A DNA stretch of 32,246 nucleotides from NCBI GenBank assembly GCA_003021305.1, contig PXQN01000047.1, positions 1-32,246 on the forward strand, written 5' to 3'. The notes below the pieces were generated by a model. It had not been told where the DNA came from. It saw only the letters and a program-made list of their open reading frames with translations, and ran no database searches. The position numbers and the translations under genes are program-made. Positions within the stretch are counted from its first letter, which is position 1. Each line of letters opens with the position of its first letter. The stretch is from Halobacteriales archaeon QH_10_67_22 (lineage in GTDB: Archaea; Halobacteriota; Halobacteria; Halobacteriales; Haloarculaceae). This document shows positions 1-8,146 of the stretch, in pieces.

Positions 1-620
1 TGCGTGCGGTAGCCCGAGAACTCCTGGCCCAGCGTGACCGGCGTCGCGTCCTGGAGGTGCGTGCGGCCGGTCTTGACGACGTCGTCGAACTCGTTCTCTT
101 TCTCGCCGAGCGCGTCACGGAGCGTCTCCAGGGCCGGGCGCACGTCGGTCTCGACGGCCTCGGCGCTCGCGACGTGCATTGCGGTGGGGATCACGTCGTT
201 GGAGGACTGGCCGTAGTTGACGTGGTCGTTGGGGTGAATAGTCCGAGAGCCGATTTCGCCGCCCGCGAGCTCGGTGGCGCGGTTGGCGATAACCTCGTTT
301 GCGTTCATGTTCGAGGAAGTGCCTGACCCGGTCTGGAACACGTCGACCGGGAACTGGTCGTCGTGCTCGCCGGCGATCACCTCGTCGGCGGCCGCGACGA
401 CGTGCTCGGCGGTGTCCTCCTCGAGCAGTCCCAGGTCGCGGTTGGCCTGTGCGGCGGCCTTCTTGACGACACCCAGTGCCCGGACGAACCGCCGTCCGAA
501 CGTCACGTCGCTGATCGGGAAGTTCTCGACGGCACGCTGGGTCTGGGCCCCCCAGTAGGCGTCTGCCGGCACCTGCATCTCGCCGAGGCTGTCCTGCTCG
601 GTTCTGTAGTCCTCGCTCAT
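1..620 (-). CDS. fumC: Fumarate hydratase, class II (partial, C-terminus outside window)
   Basis: Catalyses the reversible hydration of fumarate to malate in the cytoplasmic citric acid cycle. The reading frame starts at the ATG at 618-620 and runs off the left edge, giving the first 206 residues of a family usually about 460-470 long. Visible family signatures are [13 protein letters not shown] at residues 98-110, the [12 protein letters not shown] segment at 131-142, and [12 protein letters not shown] at 183-194, which contributes to the substrate pocket. The later signature loop with the GSSxMPxKxN motif lies outside the window. The gene is divergent from the lipoprotein gene at 782. The family call is secure. 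Only the completeness of the gene is unknown. Confidence 0.96.
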   Translation of the reverse strand, partial: MSEDYRTEQDSLGEMQVPADAYWGAQTQRAVENFPISDVTFGRRFVRALGVVKKAAAQANRDLGLLEEDTAEHVVAAADEVIAGEHDDQFPVDVFQTGSGTSSNMNANEVIANRATELAGGEIGSRTIHPNDHVNYGQSSNDVIPTAMHVASAEAVETDVRPALETLRDALGEKENEFDDVVKTGRTHLQDATPVTLGQEFSGYRT

Positions 621-781
621 ACCCCGACCGAGGACCGGCGAGGCGTAAAAGCCACCGAAGCCGTCGCCGCCCCGCTGGGGACCGTCCCGGACGTCGGCAT
701 CCGCTGGCACGGTTTGTGGCCCCGTTTCACGACAGTCAGTTCGGCACAAAGCCCTTTATCCAGTCCCATCCACGCCGAGCT

Positions 782-1540
782 ATGGCCCGCTCCGCCCTCC
801 ACCTGGTGGTACTGGTCTGTGTCGTCACGGCCGGCTGTTCGGTCCCAGGTCCAGAACCGACCCGCCAAGAGCGCGCCGTGGCGGCGCTCGACGACGCGAC
901 GACGGCCGTCGATACGGCCGGCACGTACCGGTTCGAACTGGAACTGCGCGCCGAAACGACCGGCGAGGGTCGGACGGAGACCGCCGAGGGCAACGGGTCG
1001 GGCGTCGTCGACGCCGACGCGCGACGGATGCGCTCGACAGCGAAACGCGACGGCGAGGCACGAACCACGTACGTCCTGAACCGGACCGTCTACCGGGAGT
1101 GTGCCGACCCCTGGGGTGGGTACGGCGTCGAGGAACTCGACGAGGACGAGGTGTGGTCGAGCCAGTCGCCGCTGGTCCGACAGCTCGGCCTGCTGGAGTC
1201 GGGAGCGCTGTACTACAACGGCACCGACACCGTCGACGGGACCGAGGCGACGCTGCTGACCGGCGAACCGACCGAGCAGGCGCTCACCCAGTACCGGGAC
1301 GACGGCCAGTCGCCCGTGTTCGGCGGCCCGAACGTCGAGGACATCCGCCTGCGGGTCTGGCTGGACCCCGAGACAGACCGGCCGGTCCGGACCGAACTGC
1401 GTTTCCGGGTGACCGAGGACGGTGAGTCGGCCACCGCCCGGCTGAGAACCCGATACAGCGGCTACGGCGAGTCCGTGACCGTCGAGTTGCCCGAAAAAGC
1501 CCGCACCGAGGCGCGCGAACTGGGCTGTCCCGGGGAGTGA
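782..1540 (+). CDS. Secreted haloarchaeal lipoprotein (DUF7537-like)
   Basis: A 252-residue protein with an N-terminal hydrophobic segment ending in a lipobox (VTAGC, Cys19), so it is probably exported and lipid-anchored on the outer face of the membrane. The mature part is acidic and rich in beta-forming stretches with several N-x-S/T sequons (for example NGT and NRT). It carries no catalytic motif that I recognise. The layout resembles haloarchaeal lipoproteins grouped as DUF7537, but that match is from memory. The start at 782 was chosen because it places the lipobox correctly and because a TTTATC box at 755-760 lies 27 bases upstream, fitting a leaderless transcript. Function unknown. Confidence 0.8.
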   Translation: MARSALHLVVLVCVVTAGCSVPGPEPTRQERAVAALDDATTAVDTAGTYRFELELRAETTGEGRTETAEGNGSGVVDADARRMRSTAKRDGEARTTYVLNRTVYRECADPWGGYGVEELDEDEVWSSQSPLVRQLGLLESGALYYNGTDTVDGTEATLLTGEPTEQALTQYRDDGQSPVFGGPNVEDIRLRVWLDPETDRPVRTELRFRVTEDGESATARLRTRYSGYGESVTVELPEKARTEARELGCPGE

Positions 1541-1578
1541 GACGGACGACCGTTCCGTCCCGACCGCGTCGAATGAGG

Positions 1579-1755
1579 TCAAATGGTGAGCACGAACAGC
1601 GGGTGGTGGCGTCGCTCGACGTCGGCCATCTCCGCCGGATTGTTGTGATAGTACACCAGCACCTCGTACACGTCAGCAATGTCCAGGTCGTACCGCACAG
1701 CCACGTCCCGAAACGATCCGATACTCCTGTGTGGCCGTCGAATGGAGGTTGATGT
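1579..1755 (-). pseudogene. DUF433-type antitoxin-like remnant
   Basis: Read on the minus strand, the last 50 or so residues before the stop at 1579-1581 contain DLDIADVYEVLVYYHNN followed by PAEMADVERRHH. This resembles the C-terminal helix-turn-helix part of DUF433 proteins, which are often antitoxin-like DNA-binding proteins. No start codon or N-terminal beta region is present in frame upstream. The homologous frame simply fades out before the palindromic repeat that begins at 1808. I read it as a truncated remnant, possibly of a former toxin-antitoxin pair. No partner toxin is visible. Confidence 0.5.
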
Positions 1756-1807
1756 CCCGACGATTTTAAATCCCGCTTTCGCACGGCGGTCTCGCCGATC
1801 CGTTTCA

Positions 1808-1887
1808 TAGTGATTATTGTAGCGATTTACCAGTACGACCGCACGCAGTCGTGCGGTCGATCCGGAACAGACCTACAATAATCACTA
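1808..1887. repeat. 80-bp palindromic element, copy 1 (forward arms)
   Basis: The element begins TAGTGATTATTGTAG and ends with the exact inverse CTACAATAATCACTA (15-bp terminal inverted repeats). The core is a perfect 10-bp stem CGACCGCACG/CGTGCGGTCG around the loop CAGT. Direct TCA triplets flank it at 1805-1807 and 1888-1890. The right-hand TCA is the TGA stop codon of the FEN-1 gene. The coding strand therefore reads TGA TAG TGA, giving three consecutive in-frame stops. Copies 1 and 4 share orientation and nearly identical arms. Confidence 0.95.
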
Positions 1888-2868
1888 TCACTCCCACTGG
1901 TCGAGGCCGGTCTGGACGAGGCTGTCCTCGATGCGCTCGAAACCGCGTTCGACCTCCCCCGGGTCGACCTCCCAGCGGTCACAGACGAACTCGCGGGCGG
2001 CCGCCACGTCGGGGCTGCTGTCGGTCTCGACGCTGTACTCGTCGGTCACCGCCGGGTCGAGAAACAACTCGCGGATGCGGTCGGCGCCGTCGACGTAGGC
2101 GTCGCGGGCCTCGAACACCGCCCAGATGTCGCCGTGTTCGGCGAGGAGTTTGACGGCTGTCTTGGGCCCGATCCCCGATATTCCCTCGTTGAAGTCCGTT
2201 CCCATCAGGATGGCGGCGTCGACGAGTTGCTCCCAGGTGAGGTCGTGGCGGGCAAGCGTCGCCTGGAAGTCCATCAACTCGGGGTCGCCCGAACTCGTCA
2301 GTTGCCGCAGCGTCAGCGGCGCTCCCAGGAGGAGGGCGTCGTAGTCCTCGGTGCCGACGTAGTCGACGTCGCCTTCGCGGGCCATGTAGGCGGCCTGGGC
2401 CTCGCCCTCGGCGGGCGCCTCGATGACCGGGACGTCCAGCAGACCGAGCAGTTCCCTGGTGGTCCGGAGGATCGTGTCGGTCAGGCGCTGGGTGCGCGAC
2501 TCCAGGCGGGCAACGGCGATGTCGTCGCCCCGTTCCCGGGCGGCTTCCAGTTTCTCCTCGGCACGCTCGCGCTCCCGGCGGCGCTCGGAGACTTCCTCGT
2601 CTTTGAGGTCGACCACCGCGCCGTCGAAGACGAACACCGGCGTCAGGTCGTGCTCGAAGAACTTCGGGAGCCCCTGGACGACGCCGACGAGGTTGGCCAC
2701 CTCGGTGCCGTCGGCGGTGGTGTAGATGGCGTCGTTCGTCCACTTGACCGTCGTCGTCAGGTACCGGTAGAGCCAGTTGTGGGCGTCGACGGCGACGACC
2801 GACCCCGACAGCGCCGCGAAGGACACCTCCTCGATGACCGCCAGCTCACGGATATCCGCGTTTCCCAT
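1888..2868 (-). CDS. fen: Flap endonuclease 1 (FEN-1/Rad2)
   Basis: Structure-specific 5' flap endonuclease for Okazaki fragment maturation and repair, acting with the sliding clamp. The 326-residue length is normal for haloarchaeal FEN-1. Metal-binding acidic residues fall in the expected places: D28 (AVDAHNW), D82 (VFVFDG), the EAPAEGEAQ motif at 150-158, D175/D177, and D225 (MGTDF). The helix-hairpin-helix GIGPKTA follows at 232-238. The C-terminus QTGLDQW (319-325) looks like a PCNA-interacting box. The start is the ATG giving MGNADIREL, the conserved N-terminus whose first Gly is needed in this family. The stop codon abuts palindromic element copy 1, yet the C-terminus looks native and not truncated. 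Confidence 0.97.
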   Translation of the reverse strand: MGNADIRELAVIEEVSFAALSGSVVAVDAHNWLYRYLTTTVKWTNDAIYTTADGTEVANLVGVVQGLPKFFEHDLTPVFVFDGAVVDLKDEEVSERRRERERAEEKLEAARERGDDIAVARLESRTQRLTDTILRTTRELLGLLDVPVIEAPAEGEAQAAYMAREGDVDYVGTEDYDALLLGAPLTLRQLTSSGDPELMDFQATLARHDLTWEQLVDAAILMGTDFNEGISGIGPKTAVKLLAEHGDIWAVFEARDAYVDGADRIRELFLDPAVTDEYSVETDSSPDVAAAREFVCDRWEVDPGEVERGFERIEDSLVQTGLDQWE

Positions 2869-2960
2869 CGTCGGCCCGTACGGTAGAGACCCGCTTGAAT
2901 CCCCCGGCTGTCGATTCCGTGAGGCGGGCGAGACTCTCCGCGCGGACGCCACGGTGGTGC

Positions 2961-3668
2961 TCACTCGGGCGCGTCGAGGACGGACGGCGGGTCGGCCCCC
3001 CGTTTCCCGTCGAGAAACGCCCGCTCGTCACTGTCGGGGCCGCGCTGGCGGAACACGTCGAACCCGGCCCGATAGCGGTCGGTCGAGCGGTCGGGGGCCG
3101 GCTGTTCGAGCACGAGTTCGGCGATGCCGGTCTCCTCGCCGGTAAACCCGAAGCCGGCGCGGTACAGCGCCTGGTAGGCGAAGGGGTTGTTGACCGCGAT
3201 ACGAACGCGGTCGTACCCCCGTTCGTGCAGGCGGGCGGTCGTGAACGCACAGAGTCGTGGCCCGACCCCCTCGCCGCGGCGGTCCTCGCGGACCGTGACG
3301 TAGCGCAACCAGGCGGTGTCGGCGTCCGTCCGGTCGGCGTTGAACGCGACGGCGCCCACGACCGTCCCGTCGGGGTCACGGACGTCCTCGCGCTCGGCCG
3401 CGGGGAGGTCCCCCTCGGTGCGGGACTCGGTCGCCGGGTCGACGGCGACCGCCTTCCCCGTGTTCGAGACGACGAACTTGCCGGCGTAGCTGAACGTCCG
3501 GTAGTCCAGCGCCAGTTTCACACCGTCGCCGGGCCAGCCGAGCAGTTCGTACTCCACACCACGGAATGGGGCTCGCGGGGCATGTAGCCGGCGGTCCCGG
3601 GCGCCGACGGAGCGAACGAACCAGTCAAGTTCGGGCCGCCCCTCGTACCGGACGATGAGTCTTGCCAC
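2961..3668 (-). CDS. GNAT family N-acetyltransferase
   Basis: A 235-residue protein. The second half carries the acetyl-CoA pyrophosphate-binding motif A, RRGEGVG at residues 130-136, after a typical beta4 strand (YVTV), and motif B-like sequence [19 protein letters not shown] further on. The first 100 residues form a haloarchaea-type extension rich in Arg and aromatic residues that I cannot assign. Substrate unknown. The only plausible start preserving this N-terminus is GTG at 3666-3668, so the gene overlaps the divergently transcribed DUF3054 gene if that begins at 3655. Confidence 0.8.
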   Translation of the reverse strand: MARLIVRYEGRPELDWFVRSVGARDRRLHAPRAPFRGVEYELLGWPGDGVKLALDYRTFSYAGKFVVSNTGKAVAVDPATESRTEGDLPAAEREDVRDPDGTVVGAVAFNADRTDADTAWLRYVTVREDRRGEGVGPRLCAFTTARLHERGYDRVRIAVNNPFAYQALYRAGFGFTGEETGIAELVLEQPAPDRSTDRYRAGFDVFRQRGPDSDERAFLDGKRGADPPSVLDAPE

Positions 3669-4074
3669 GTCGGTGCGCCACCGGGTCGACCCGGCGCCGC
3701 TGACGGCGCTGGTCGCGGTCGGCGACCTGCTGTGTATCGGGCTGTTCGTGTTCGGCGGCGCCGCGGCGGGACACGGGTTCGACCCCGTCGGCCAGTTCGG
3801 CCGCGTCGCACAGACGTACCTGACGTTCGCTCTCGGGTGGGGTGTCGTCGCGCTGGCCGGCGGTCTCTACACGGTCGCGGCACGCCGAACACTCAAGACA
3901 ACCCTGGTGCGAACCGTGCCGGCCTGGGTCGGGGCGGCGGCCGTCGCTCAGGCGCTCCGGGCGACGCCACTGTTCCCCGGGAACGCGGCGCTGTCCTTCT
4001 ATCTGGTGTCGGTCGGCGTCGGACTGGCGCTCCTAGTCCCGTGGCGCGTCGCGGTCGCGGTGCTCACCGAGTGA
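3655..4074 (+). CDS. DUF3054 family membrane protein
   Basis: A 139-residue integral membrane protein with four likely transmembrane helices, roughly at residues 16-36, 47-68, 86-104 and 112-134. The layout, and the family motif of a short polar N-terminus followed by VGDLLCIGLFV, fit DUF3054, a family of unknown function. The ATG at 3655 gives a 14-base overlap with the divergent GNAT gene. An in-frame GTG at 3673 would remove the overlap and is a reasonable alternative start. No further functional clue is visible. Confidence 0.75.
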   Translation: MSLATSVRHRVDPAPLTALVAVGDLLCIGLFVFGGAAAGHGFDPVGQFGRVAQTYLTFALGWGVVALAGGLYTVAARRTLKTTLVRTVPAWVGAAAVAQALRATPLFPGNAALSFYLVSVGVGLALLVPWRVAVAVLTE

Positions 4075-4186
4075 CAGATAGGGACAAAATCGGCGGGTAG
4101 GGGGGCCGCCGTTGTAGCCCAGGGACGTTCGATCGACTGTGCAGCCTCGGCGGAGGGACCGCAACGCCCCCGCCACGGCGACGCGG

Positions 4187-4357
4187 TCAACAGATCTCTT
4201 CGACTGGCACGGCTACCGTCGACTGGAGCCACGCCTGATGGTTCTGCCGGTCGTATATCACGAACTCCTCGTCGCCGATGTTGAGTTCGGCGTAGCGTCT
4301 CGTCTCCTCGCTCGTCACAGCCCGTGCGTTCGTGTTGTCCGTGGCGTTTGGCGTCAT
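4187..4357 (-). CDS. Small conserved haloarchaeal protein (DUF7331-like)
   Basis: A 56-residue acidic protein. The segment RRYAELNIGDEEFVIYDRQN followed by HQAWLQSTVAV reads like a small beta-barrel with the pattern 'vigd-e-vIYD-e-a-W-qS' seen in haloarchaeal small proteins annotated as DUF7331. The family name is from memory and is tentative. An ATG at 4355-4357 gives the protein with its natural polar N-terminus. A longer form starting at 4417 is possible but its extra residues are Arg-rich and antisense-like. Function unknown. Confidence 0.6.
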   Translation of the reverse strand: MTPNATDNTNARAVTSEETRRYAELNIGDEEFVIYDRQNHQAWLQSTVAVPVEEIC

Positions 4358-4417
4358 TTGTATCCTGAGTCGGGCGTTCGCTCGCCTGTCCCTCCACCCC
4401 ATGCTTCTGACTGTCAT

Positions 4418-4830
4418 ACCTTAAGCACTGCCCTCGATTTCACTGTATGATAACGCCGTCGAGAGTGTTCTTAATCGAAAATTACGCCCTCAAGTGGCAC
4501 GTATTAGTACCTTCACGTCTTTTGACGTGCCGGGTGATATTCCTTTGTTTTCGAGTCTGATAACAACTGTGGAGCGGGTGCGGGGTACTCACAGTGTCGG
4601 CTCACTCGGGTCGCCAGTTTGTAGTCGGCCGCGGGGCGTTCGTCGGGAGCGAAACGCGAGTGGACCGGATCGCGCCACAGCGCCCCTCGGGAGCCGTTTT
4701 TGTTTCGATACTATTTCCATAACTTACGGAAATTCACTTCAGGGGCGACAGGACAATTATTTGGAGGCTATTTTTATTTAACCGGTTTCCTATAGGAAAC
4801 ACTTATGTATTACTGCCCTATACAGCCGGT
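4418..4830. other. Gene-free AT-richer intergenic region with inverted repeats
   Basis: About 410 bases with lower GC than the surroundings and no convincing gene. It contains CACGTC-TTTT-GACGTG at 4514-4529, nested in a wider GGCACGT/ACGTGCC pair at 4496-4531. It also has ATTTCC-N9-GGAAAT at 4713-4733 and a perfect palindrome at 4785-4800. A TATA-like TTATGTAT at 4803-4810 lies 28 bases before the next gene. It is best read as a large regulatory region, possibly with relics of a lost gene. Confidence 0.5.
4785..4800. promoter_or_regulatory. Perfect 16-bp palindrome next to the TATA box of the 4831 gene
   Basis: GTTTCCTATAGGAAAC is a perfect palindrome immediately upstream of the TATA-like box TTATGTAT at 4803-4810. 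The same half-sites recur as ATTTCC and GGAAAT with a 9-base spacer at 4713-4733. This placement, covering the region where TFB would bind, fits an operator for a dimeric repressor. The regulator is unknown. Confidence 0.5.
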
Positions 4831-5052
4831 ATGGCCCGTTACTACGACTACGTTCTCGGCATGATTCCACTGGCACTCGGCGGCGTCGCGGCGGCCCTGA
4901 TGGGGGCTGGACTGGCTGTGACGACCGCGATCACGGTCGCCTCAGTGTTTGCTGTCGGCCTGATCGGTCACGCGATGTTCGTCAACGGGCCGGTCGACGC
5001 CGACACCGAGGCGCCGGTCGCCGGGGACGAGTCGTTCCAGTCGGCCGACTGA
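4831..5052 (+). CDS. Small two-helix membrane protein
   Basis: A 73-residue protein with two hydrophobic helices, about residues 10-30 and 33-52, then an acidic tail. The pattern YYDYVLGMIPLALGG and GHAMFVNGPVD resembles a short family of uncharacterised haloarchaeal membrane proteins. The TATA-like box 28 bases before the ATG predicts a leaderless transcript, and a palindromic candidate operator sits just upstream. Function unknown. Confidence 0.65.
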   Translation: MARYYDYVLGMIPLALGGVAAALMGAGLAVTTAITVASVFAVGLIGHAMFVNGPVDADTEAPVAGDESFQSAD

Positions 5053-5207
5053 AGACCGCTCGCTCGTTTCTCTACCGTTCGTTCGTCTGTCCACCGACCG
5101 CTCTGTCAGTGACCCGAAGTTCGGGCACCCGTTCGTGACGAAATCCGAGCGCCGGCACGTGACCCGAAATCCAAGCGTTGATACCAGGGAGGCGTGTCAC
5201 GCCGGGT

Positions 5208-6959
5208 ATGGGCGGTTCCCCGCTCGATGCCCTCGACAGTGTGCCCGGCGGAGACGGGTTCGACCAGCTCACCCGACGTGTCGTCGCGGTGGCGCTGGTC
5301 GGGCTCGCGCTCCGGGTGGCCCTCCTCGGCGGTCGCGTGAGCCACTTCGACGAAGGCCGCGTCGCCTGGTGGTCGATGCACTTCCTCGACACCGGGCAGT
5401 TCGAGTACCGATACATCATCCACGGCCCGCTCGTCCAGCACGTCAACAAGTTCGTCTTCGGCGTGGTCGGCCCCAGCGACTTCACGATGCGGCTGTTCGT
5501 CGCGCTGGTCGGCGCTGCCCTCCCGCTGTCGGCGCTGCTCTTTCGCGAGCACCTGGCCCACGACGAGGTGCTCGGCGTGGCCGCCTTCCTCGCGGTCAAC
5601 CCGTTGCTCGTCTACTACTCGCGCTTTTTCCGGAGCACGCTCCTGGTCGCGGCCTTCTCGCTCGTCGCGTTCGGACTGCTGGTGCGGGCGGCCGACGAAC
5701 GGAGCTTCCGGTACGTCCACGGCGCGGTGGTGCTGGTCGCGTTCGCGTTCACCGCCAAGGAAAACGCCGTCGTCTACCTGCTGTGCTGGGCCGGCGCGAG
5801 CGCGCTGGTCGTCGACCACCTCCTGTTCCGGACGGGCTCCGAGGAGTCGGGCGTCGACTGGCTCGTCGACAGATTTCCCGACGAGGACGACCGCAGCAGG
5901 TATCGCAGCCGACTGGGCCGCTACGTCGGACACGTCGTCCTCGCGGTCGTCCTGTTCGTCGCCGTCGCCTTTTACTTCTACGCGCCGCGCTCGCCCGCGC
6001 CCGATGCCGTCGGCCTCTGGCAGGGGCTCACGAACCCGACACAGTTCCCGACGGTGGTCGACCGGACGGTCGCCGACGTCGTCGACGGGTTCGAGTACTG
6101 GTTCGGCGGGTCGACCGAACCGGGCTGTGATAAAGAGAACCTCGTCGACGGCTACCTCTGCTATCTGGGCCGGTCCCTGGAGACGTTGCGCGACTACGCG
6201 CTCCCCATGATGGTGCTTTCGGTCGTCGGCTTCGTGACCGAGCGGTACGCCCGCCCGGAGGCGCGGTTGCTCGTCCTCTTCGCCGCGTACTGGGGGTTCG
6301 TCTCGGTGCTGGGCTACCCGCTCGGGACCGACATCTACGGCGGCTGGATCATGGTCAACGCGCTGATCCCGCTGGCCGTTCCCGCGGGCGTCGGCCTCGC
6401 GCTGGTCGCCCGGTGGGTCCGTGACTCCCTGGACGACGACGCGGTCAGTTTCGCGCTCGCCGCGCTGGTCGTCGTCCTCGTCACCGGGCTGGTCGCGACG
6501 TCGCTCGTGACCGGCGTGTACACGAACCCGACCGGCGACGACAACACGATGGCCCAGTACGCCCAGCCCGCCGACGACTTCCGCCCCGCGATGGGCGTAC
6601 TCGGCGACCGCGCCCCCGACCACGAGGGCCCCGACGTGTTGTTCGTCGGTGAACGGTACGTCCGCGAGAGCCCCAGACGGGACGGCCTCGAACCGCTGTG
6701 TACGTCGATCAGCAAGACGCTCCCCTTGCACTGGTACGTGACGATGCACGACGCCACCGGCGACTGTGCCCGGACGACCGAGGGGGCGAGCGAAACGCTC
6801 GGGTCTACGGACCCCATCGTCGTCGTCGCGCCCGCCAGCCACAGCGACGACCTGGATCCGATGCTCGAGGGGTACGAACGCCACGACGCCAGACTGCGGA
6901 CGCGGGGCTCCGAGGCCGTCTTCTACGTCGACCGCCGGGCCGACACGACCGGCGGCTGA
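5208..6959 (+). CDS. agl23: Flippase activity-associated protein Agl23 (TIGR03663 family)
   Basis: A 583-residue polytopic membrane protein with about 10-12 helices and a soluble C-terminal part, from about residue 450. The N-terminus carries HFDEGRVAWW (D48-E49) just after the first helix. An acidic pair in this position is characteristic of GT-C fold glycosyltransferases such as oligosaccharyltransferases. The following YIIHGPLVQH segment also fits TIGR03663. Haloarchaeal members are linked to lipid-linked glycan handling in protein N-glycosylation. The exact reaction is not established. The ATG at 5208 is preferred over an upstream TTG at 5178. It is isolated here, with no other agl genes nearby. 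Confidence 0.8.
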   Translation: MGGSPLDALDSVPGGDGFDQLTRRVVAVALVGLALRVALLGGRVSHFDEGRVAWWSMHFLDTGQFEYRYIIHGPLVQHVNKFVFGVVGPSDFTMRLFVALVGAALPLSALLFREHLAHDEVLGVAAFLAVNPLLVYYSRFFRSTLLVAAFSLVAFGLLVRAADERSFRYVHGAVVLVAFAFTAKENAVVYLLCWAGASALVVDHLLFRTGSEESGVDWLVDRFPDEDDRSRYRSRLGRYVGHVVLAVVLFVAVAFYFYAPRSPAPDAVGLWQGLTNPTQFPTVVDRTVADVVDGFEYWFGGSTEPGCDKENLVDGYLCYLGRSLETLRDYALPMMVLSVVGFVTERYARPEARLLVLFAAYWGFVSVLGYPLGTDIYGGWIMVNALIPLAVPAGVGLALVARWVRDSLDDDAVSFALAALVVVLVTGLVATSLVTGVYTNPTGDDNTMAQYAQPADDFRPAMGVLGDRAPDHEGPDVLFVGERYVRESPRRDGLEPLCTSISKTLPLHWYVTMHDATGDCARTTEGASETLGSTDPIVVVAPASHSDDLDPMLEGYERHDARLRTRGSEAVFYVDRRADTTGG

Positions 6960-6966
6960 CCGCCGG

Positions 6967-7863
6967 TCACCGCAGTCCCCGCTCGCGCTCCCAGGCACGA
7001 ACCAGCGCCGCCAGCGTCTCGTTGACCGGAACCGACCCGTCCGCGCGGTCGACGACGGCGCCGTATATCGCGTCGACTTCGGTGCGGTCCCCGGCCTCGA
7101 CGTCGGCCCGCATCGACGAGACGTTGGTCGCCGTCGTCTCGGCGACGGTCACCAGGCGCTCGGTCGCCCGGTCGTCGGGGAGGTCGACACCCGCCCCGCG
7201 AGCGACCCGGGCCGTCTCGCGGGCGGCCGTGTGGGCCGTCCCGGCCGCCGGCCCGTCGACGAGCGCGCCGTTGGGGACGCGGGCCAGCGCCGTGACGGCG
7301 TTTATCCCCGCGTTGACGGCCAGTTTCGTCCAGAGACGCCGGGGCATGTCGGGGGCGACTGTCGTCTCGACCCCCGCGGCGGTGAACGCGGCGCCGACCT
7401 CGTCGGCGGTGGCCGACGCGCCGCCCCCACGGGCGCCGAGGGCGACCTCGCCGAGGCCGGTACACGCCACGCGGCCGGGTTCGACGAGGCGCGCGCCGTA
7501 GGTACACGTGCCGGCCAGCACCGGACAGGTCAGGGTCGACGCGAGACGCTCCTCGTTGCCGAGGCCGTTCTGCAGCGAGACCACGGCCCCGACCGACCGG
7601 TCGGCCAGCGCCGTAGCCGCCGTGTCCGTGTCGTAGGCTTTGACCGTCACCACGGCGAGGTCGAACCGACCGCCGGGGACCGTCGTCGTGGCCTCGGGCC
7701 GGACCGTCGTCTCGACCGCCCCCTCGACGTGGAGGCCGTCGGTTTCGACGGCACTGACGTGCGGGTCGCGCCCGACTAACACCACGTCGTGGCGGCGCGC
7801 GAGCAGTCCGCCCACGAGGCTACCGAGACTGCCCGCGCCAACGACGAGAACCCGCCGGGTCAC
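6967..7863 (-). CDS. panE: 2-dehydropantoate 2-reductase
   Basis: NAD(P)H-dependent reduction of ketopantoate to pantoate in coenzyme A biosynthesis. It has 298 residues, the usual length. The N-terminal Rossmann motif GAGSLG is at 9-14, VTVKAYDT with K75 and SLQNGLGNEE near 97-105 follow, and the C-terminal domain has K180-LAVN184-AGINAVTAL, where the family's catalytic lysine and conserved asparagine fall. It starts with GTG at 7861-7863, one base after the TGA of the small upstream gene, so the two are probably translationally coupled. PanB and CoaBC of the same pathway are elsewhere in this window. Confidence 0.93.
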   Translation of the reverse strand: MTRRVLVVGAGSLGSLVGGLLARRHDVVLVGRDPHVSAVETDGLHVEGAVETTVRPEATTTVPGGRFDLAVVTVKAYDTDTAATALADRSVGAVVSLQNGLGNEERLASTLTCPVLAGTCTYGARLVEPGRVACTGLGEVALGARGGGASATADEVGAAFTAAGVETTVAPDMPRRLWTKLAVNAGINAVTALARVPNGALVDGPAAGTAHTAARETARVARGAGVDLPDDRATERLVTVAETTATNVSSMRADVEAGDRTEVDAIYGAVVDRADGSVPVNETLAALVRAWERERGLR

Positions 7864-7864
7864 G

Positions 7865-8020
7865 TCAGTCCTCGATCCAGTAGTACAGCGCCTCGACGCC
7901 GTCCGTGACCGTCACGTAGAACCCGTGTTCGTCGAAGCCGCGAACCGTCCCGAGTTCGGTCCCTTCGTCGCCGTAGACGGACTGTCCGAGCCCGACGTCG
8001 GTGGTGGTTCGCTCGCTCAT
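7865..8020 (-). CDS. DUF7130-like small protein, apparently lacking its rubredoxin-like part
   Basis: A 51-residue protein. Residues 8-42 (VGLGQSVYGDEGTELGTVRG and onward to GFYVTVTDGVEAL) match the PRC-barrel-like N-terminal half of haloarchaeal DUF7130 proteins. The last residues YYWIED match the extreme C-terminus of the same proteins. From memory, the family has a rubredoxin-like CxxC...CxxC region of about 45 residues between these two parts, and it is absent here, with the frame kept. The gene sits 46 bases downstream of palindromic element copy 2 and one base before panE, so it is likely the first gene of a panE operon. Start ATG 8018-8020. Confidence 0.6.
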   Translation of the reverse strand: MSERTTTDVGLGQSVYGDEGTELGTVRGFDEHGFYVTVTDGVEALYYWIED

Positions 8021-8066
8021 GGTCGAGACAACGAGTGGCTGTCGCAAAAAACCTCGCCGCGACTCA

Positions 8067-8146
8067 TAGTGATTATTGTCGGTCTGTTCCGGATCGACCG
8101 CACGCAATCGTGCGGTCGTACCGGTAAATCGCTACAACAATCACTA
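8067..8146. repeat. 80-bp palindromic element, copy 2 (reverse arms)
   Basis: Flanked by direct TCA triplets at 8064-8066 and 8147-8149. The right TCA is the TGA stop of the HalX gene. The arms are inverted relative to copies 1 and 4. The 10-bp CGACCGCACG stem is perfect, with loop CAAT. The ends are TAGTGATTATTGT and ACAATAATCACTA-like, with one change near the right end (ACAACAATC). The element lies between two codirectional genes, so transcripts reading through it would carry its hairpin. Confidence 0.94.

Noticed and set aside
1808-1887. Interpretation as an IS630/Tc1-type element with a TA target duplication
   Set aside because: The terminal repeats do start with TA, but TCA is present as a direct repeat on both sides in all four copies, which a TA duplication alone would not explain. 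It remains a fallback.
4494-4781. A 95-codon plus-strand frame in the AT-rich intergenic region
   Set aside because: Composition is unlike haloarchaeal proteins, with too few acidic residues, and it overlaps several inverted repeats. No promoter or motif supports it.
5106-6998. A 630-codon minus-strand frame opposite the Agl23-type gene
   Set aside because: Antisense artefact of high GC: low-complexity Arg/Gly/Val/Asp composition and no recognisable motif.
8067-8146. Protein-coding potential of the palindromic element ([12 protein letters not shown]-type translation)
   Set aside because: The open frame arises because the element has no stops in one frame. It appears only as a tail on antisense or frameshifted frames and has no start of its own.
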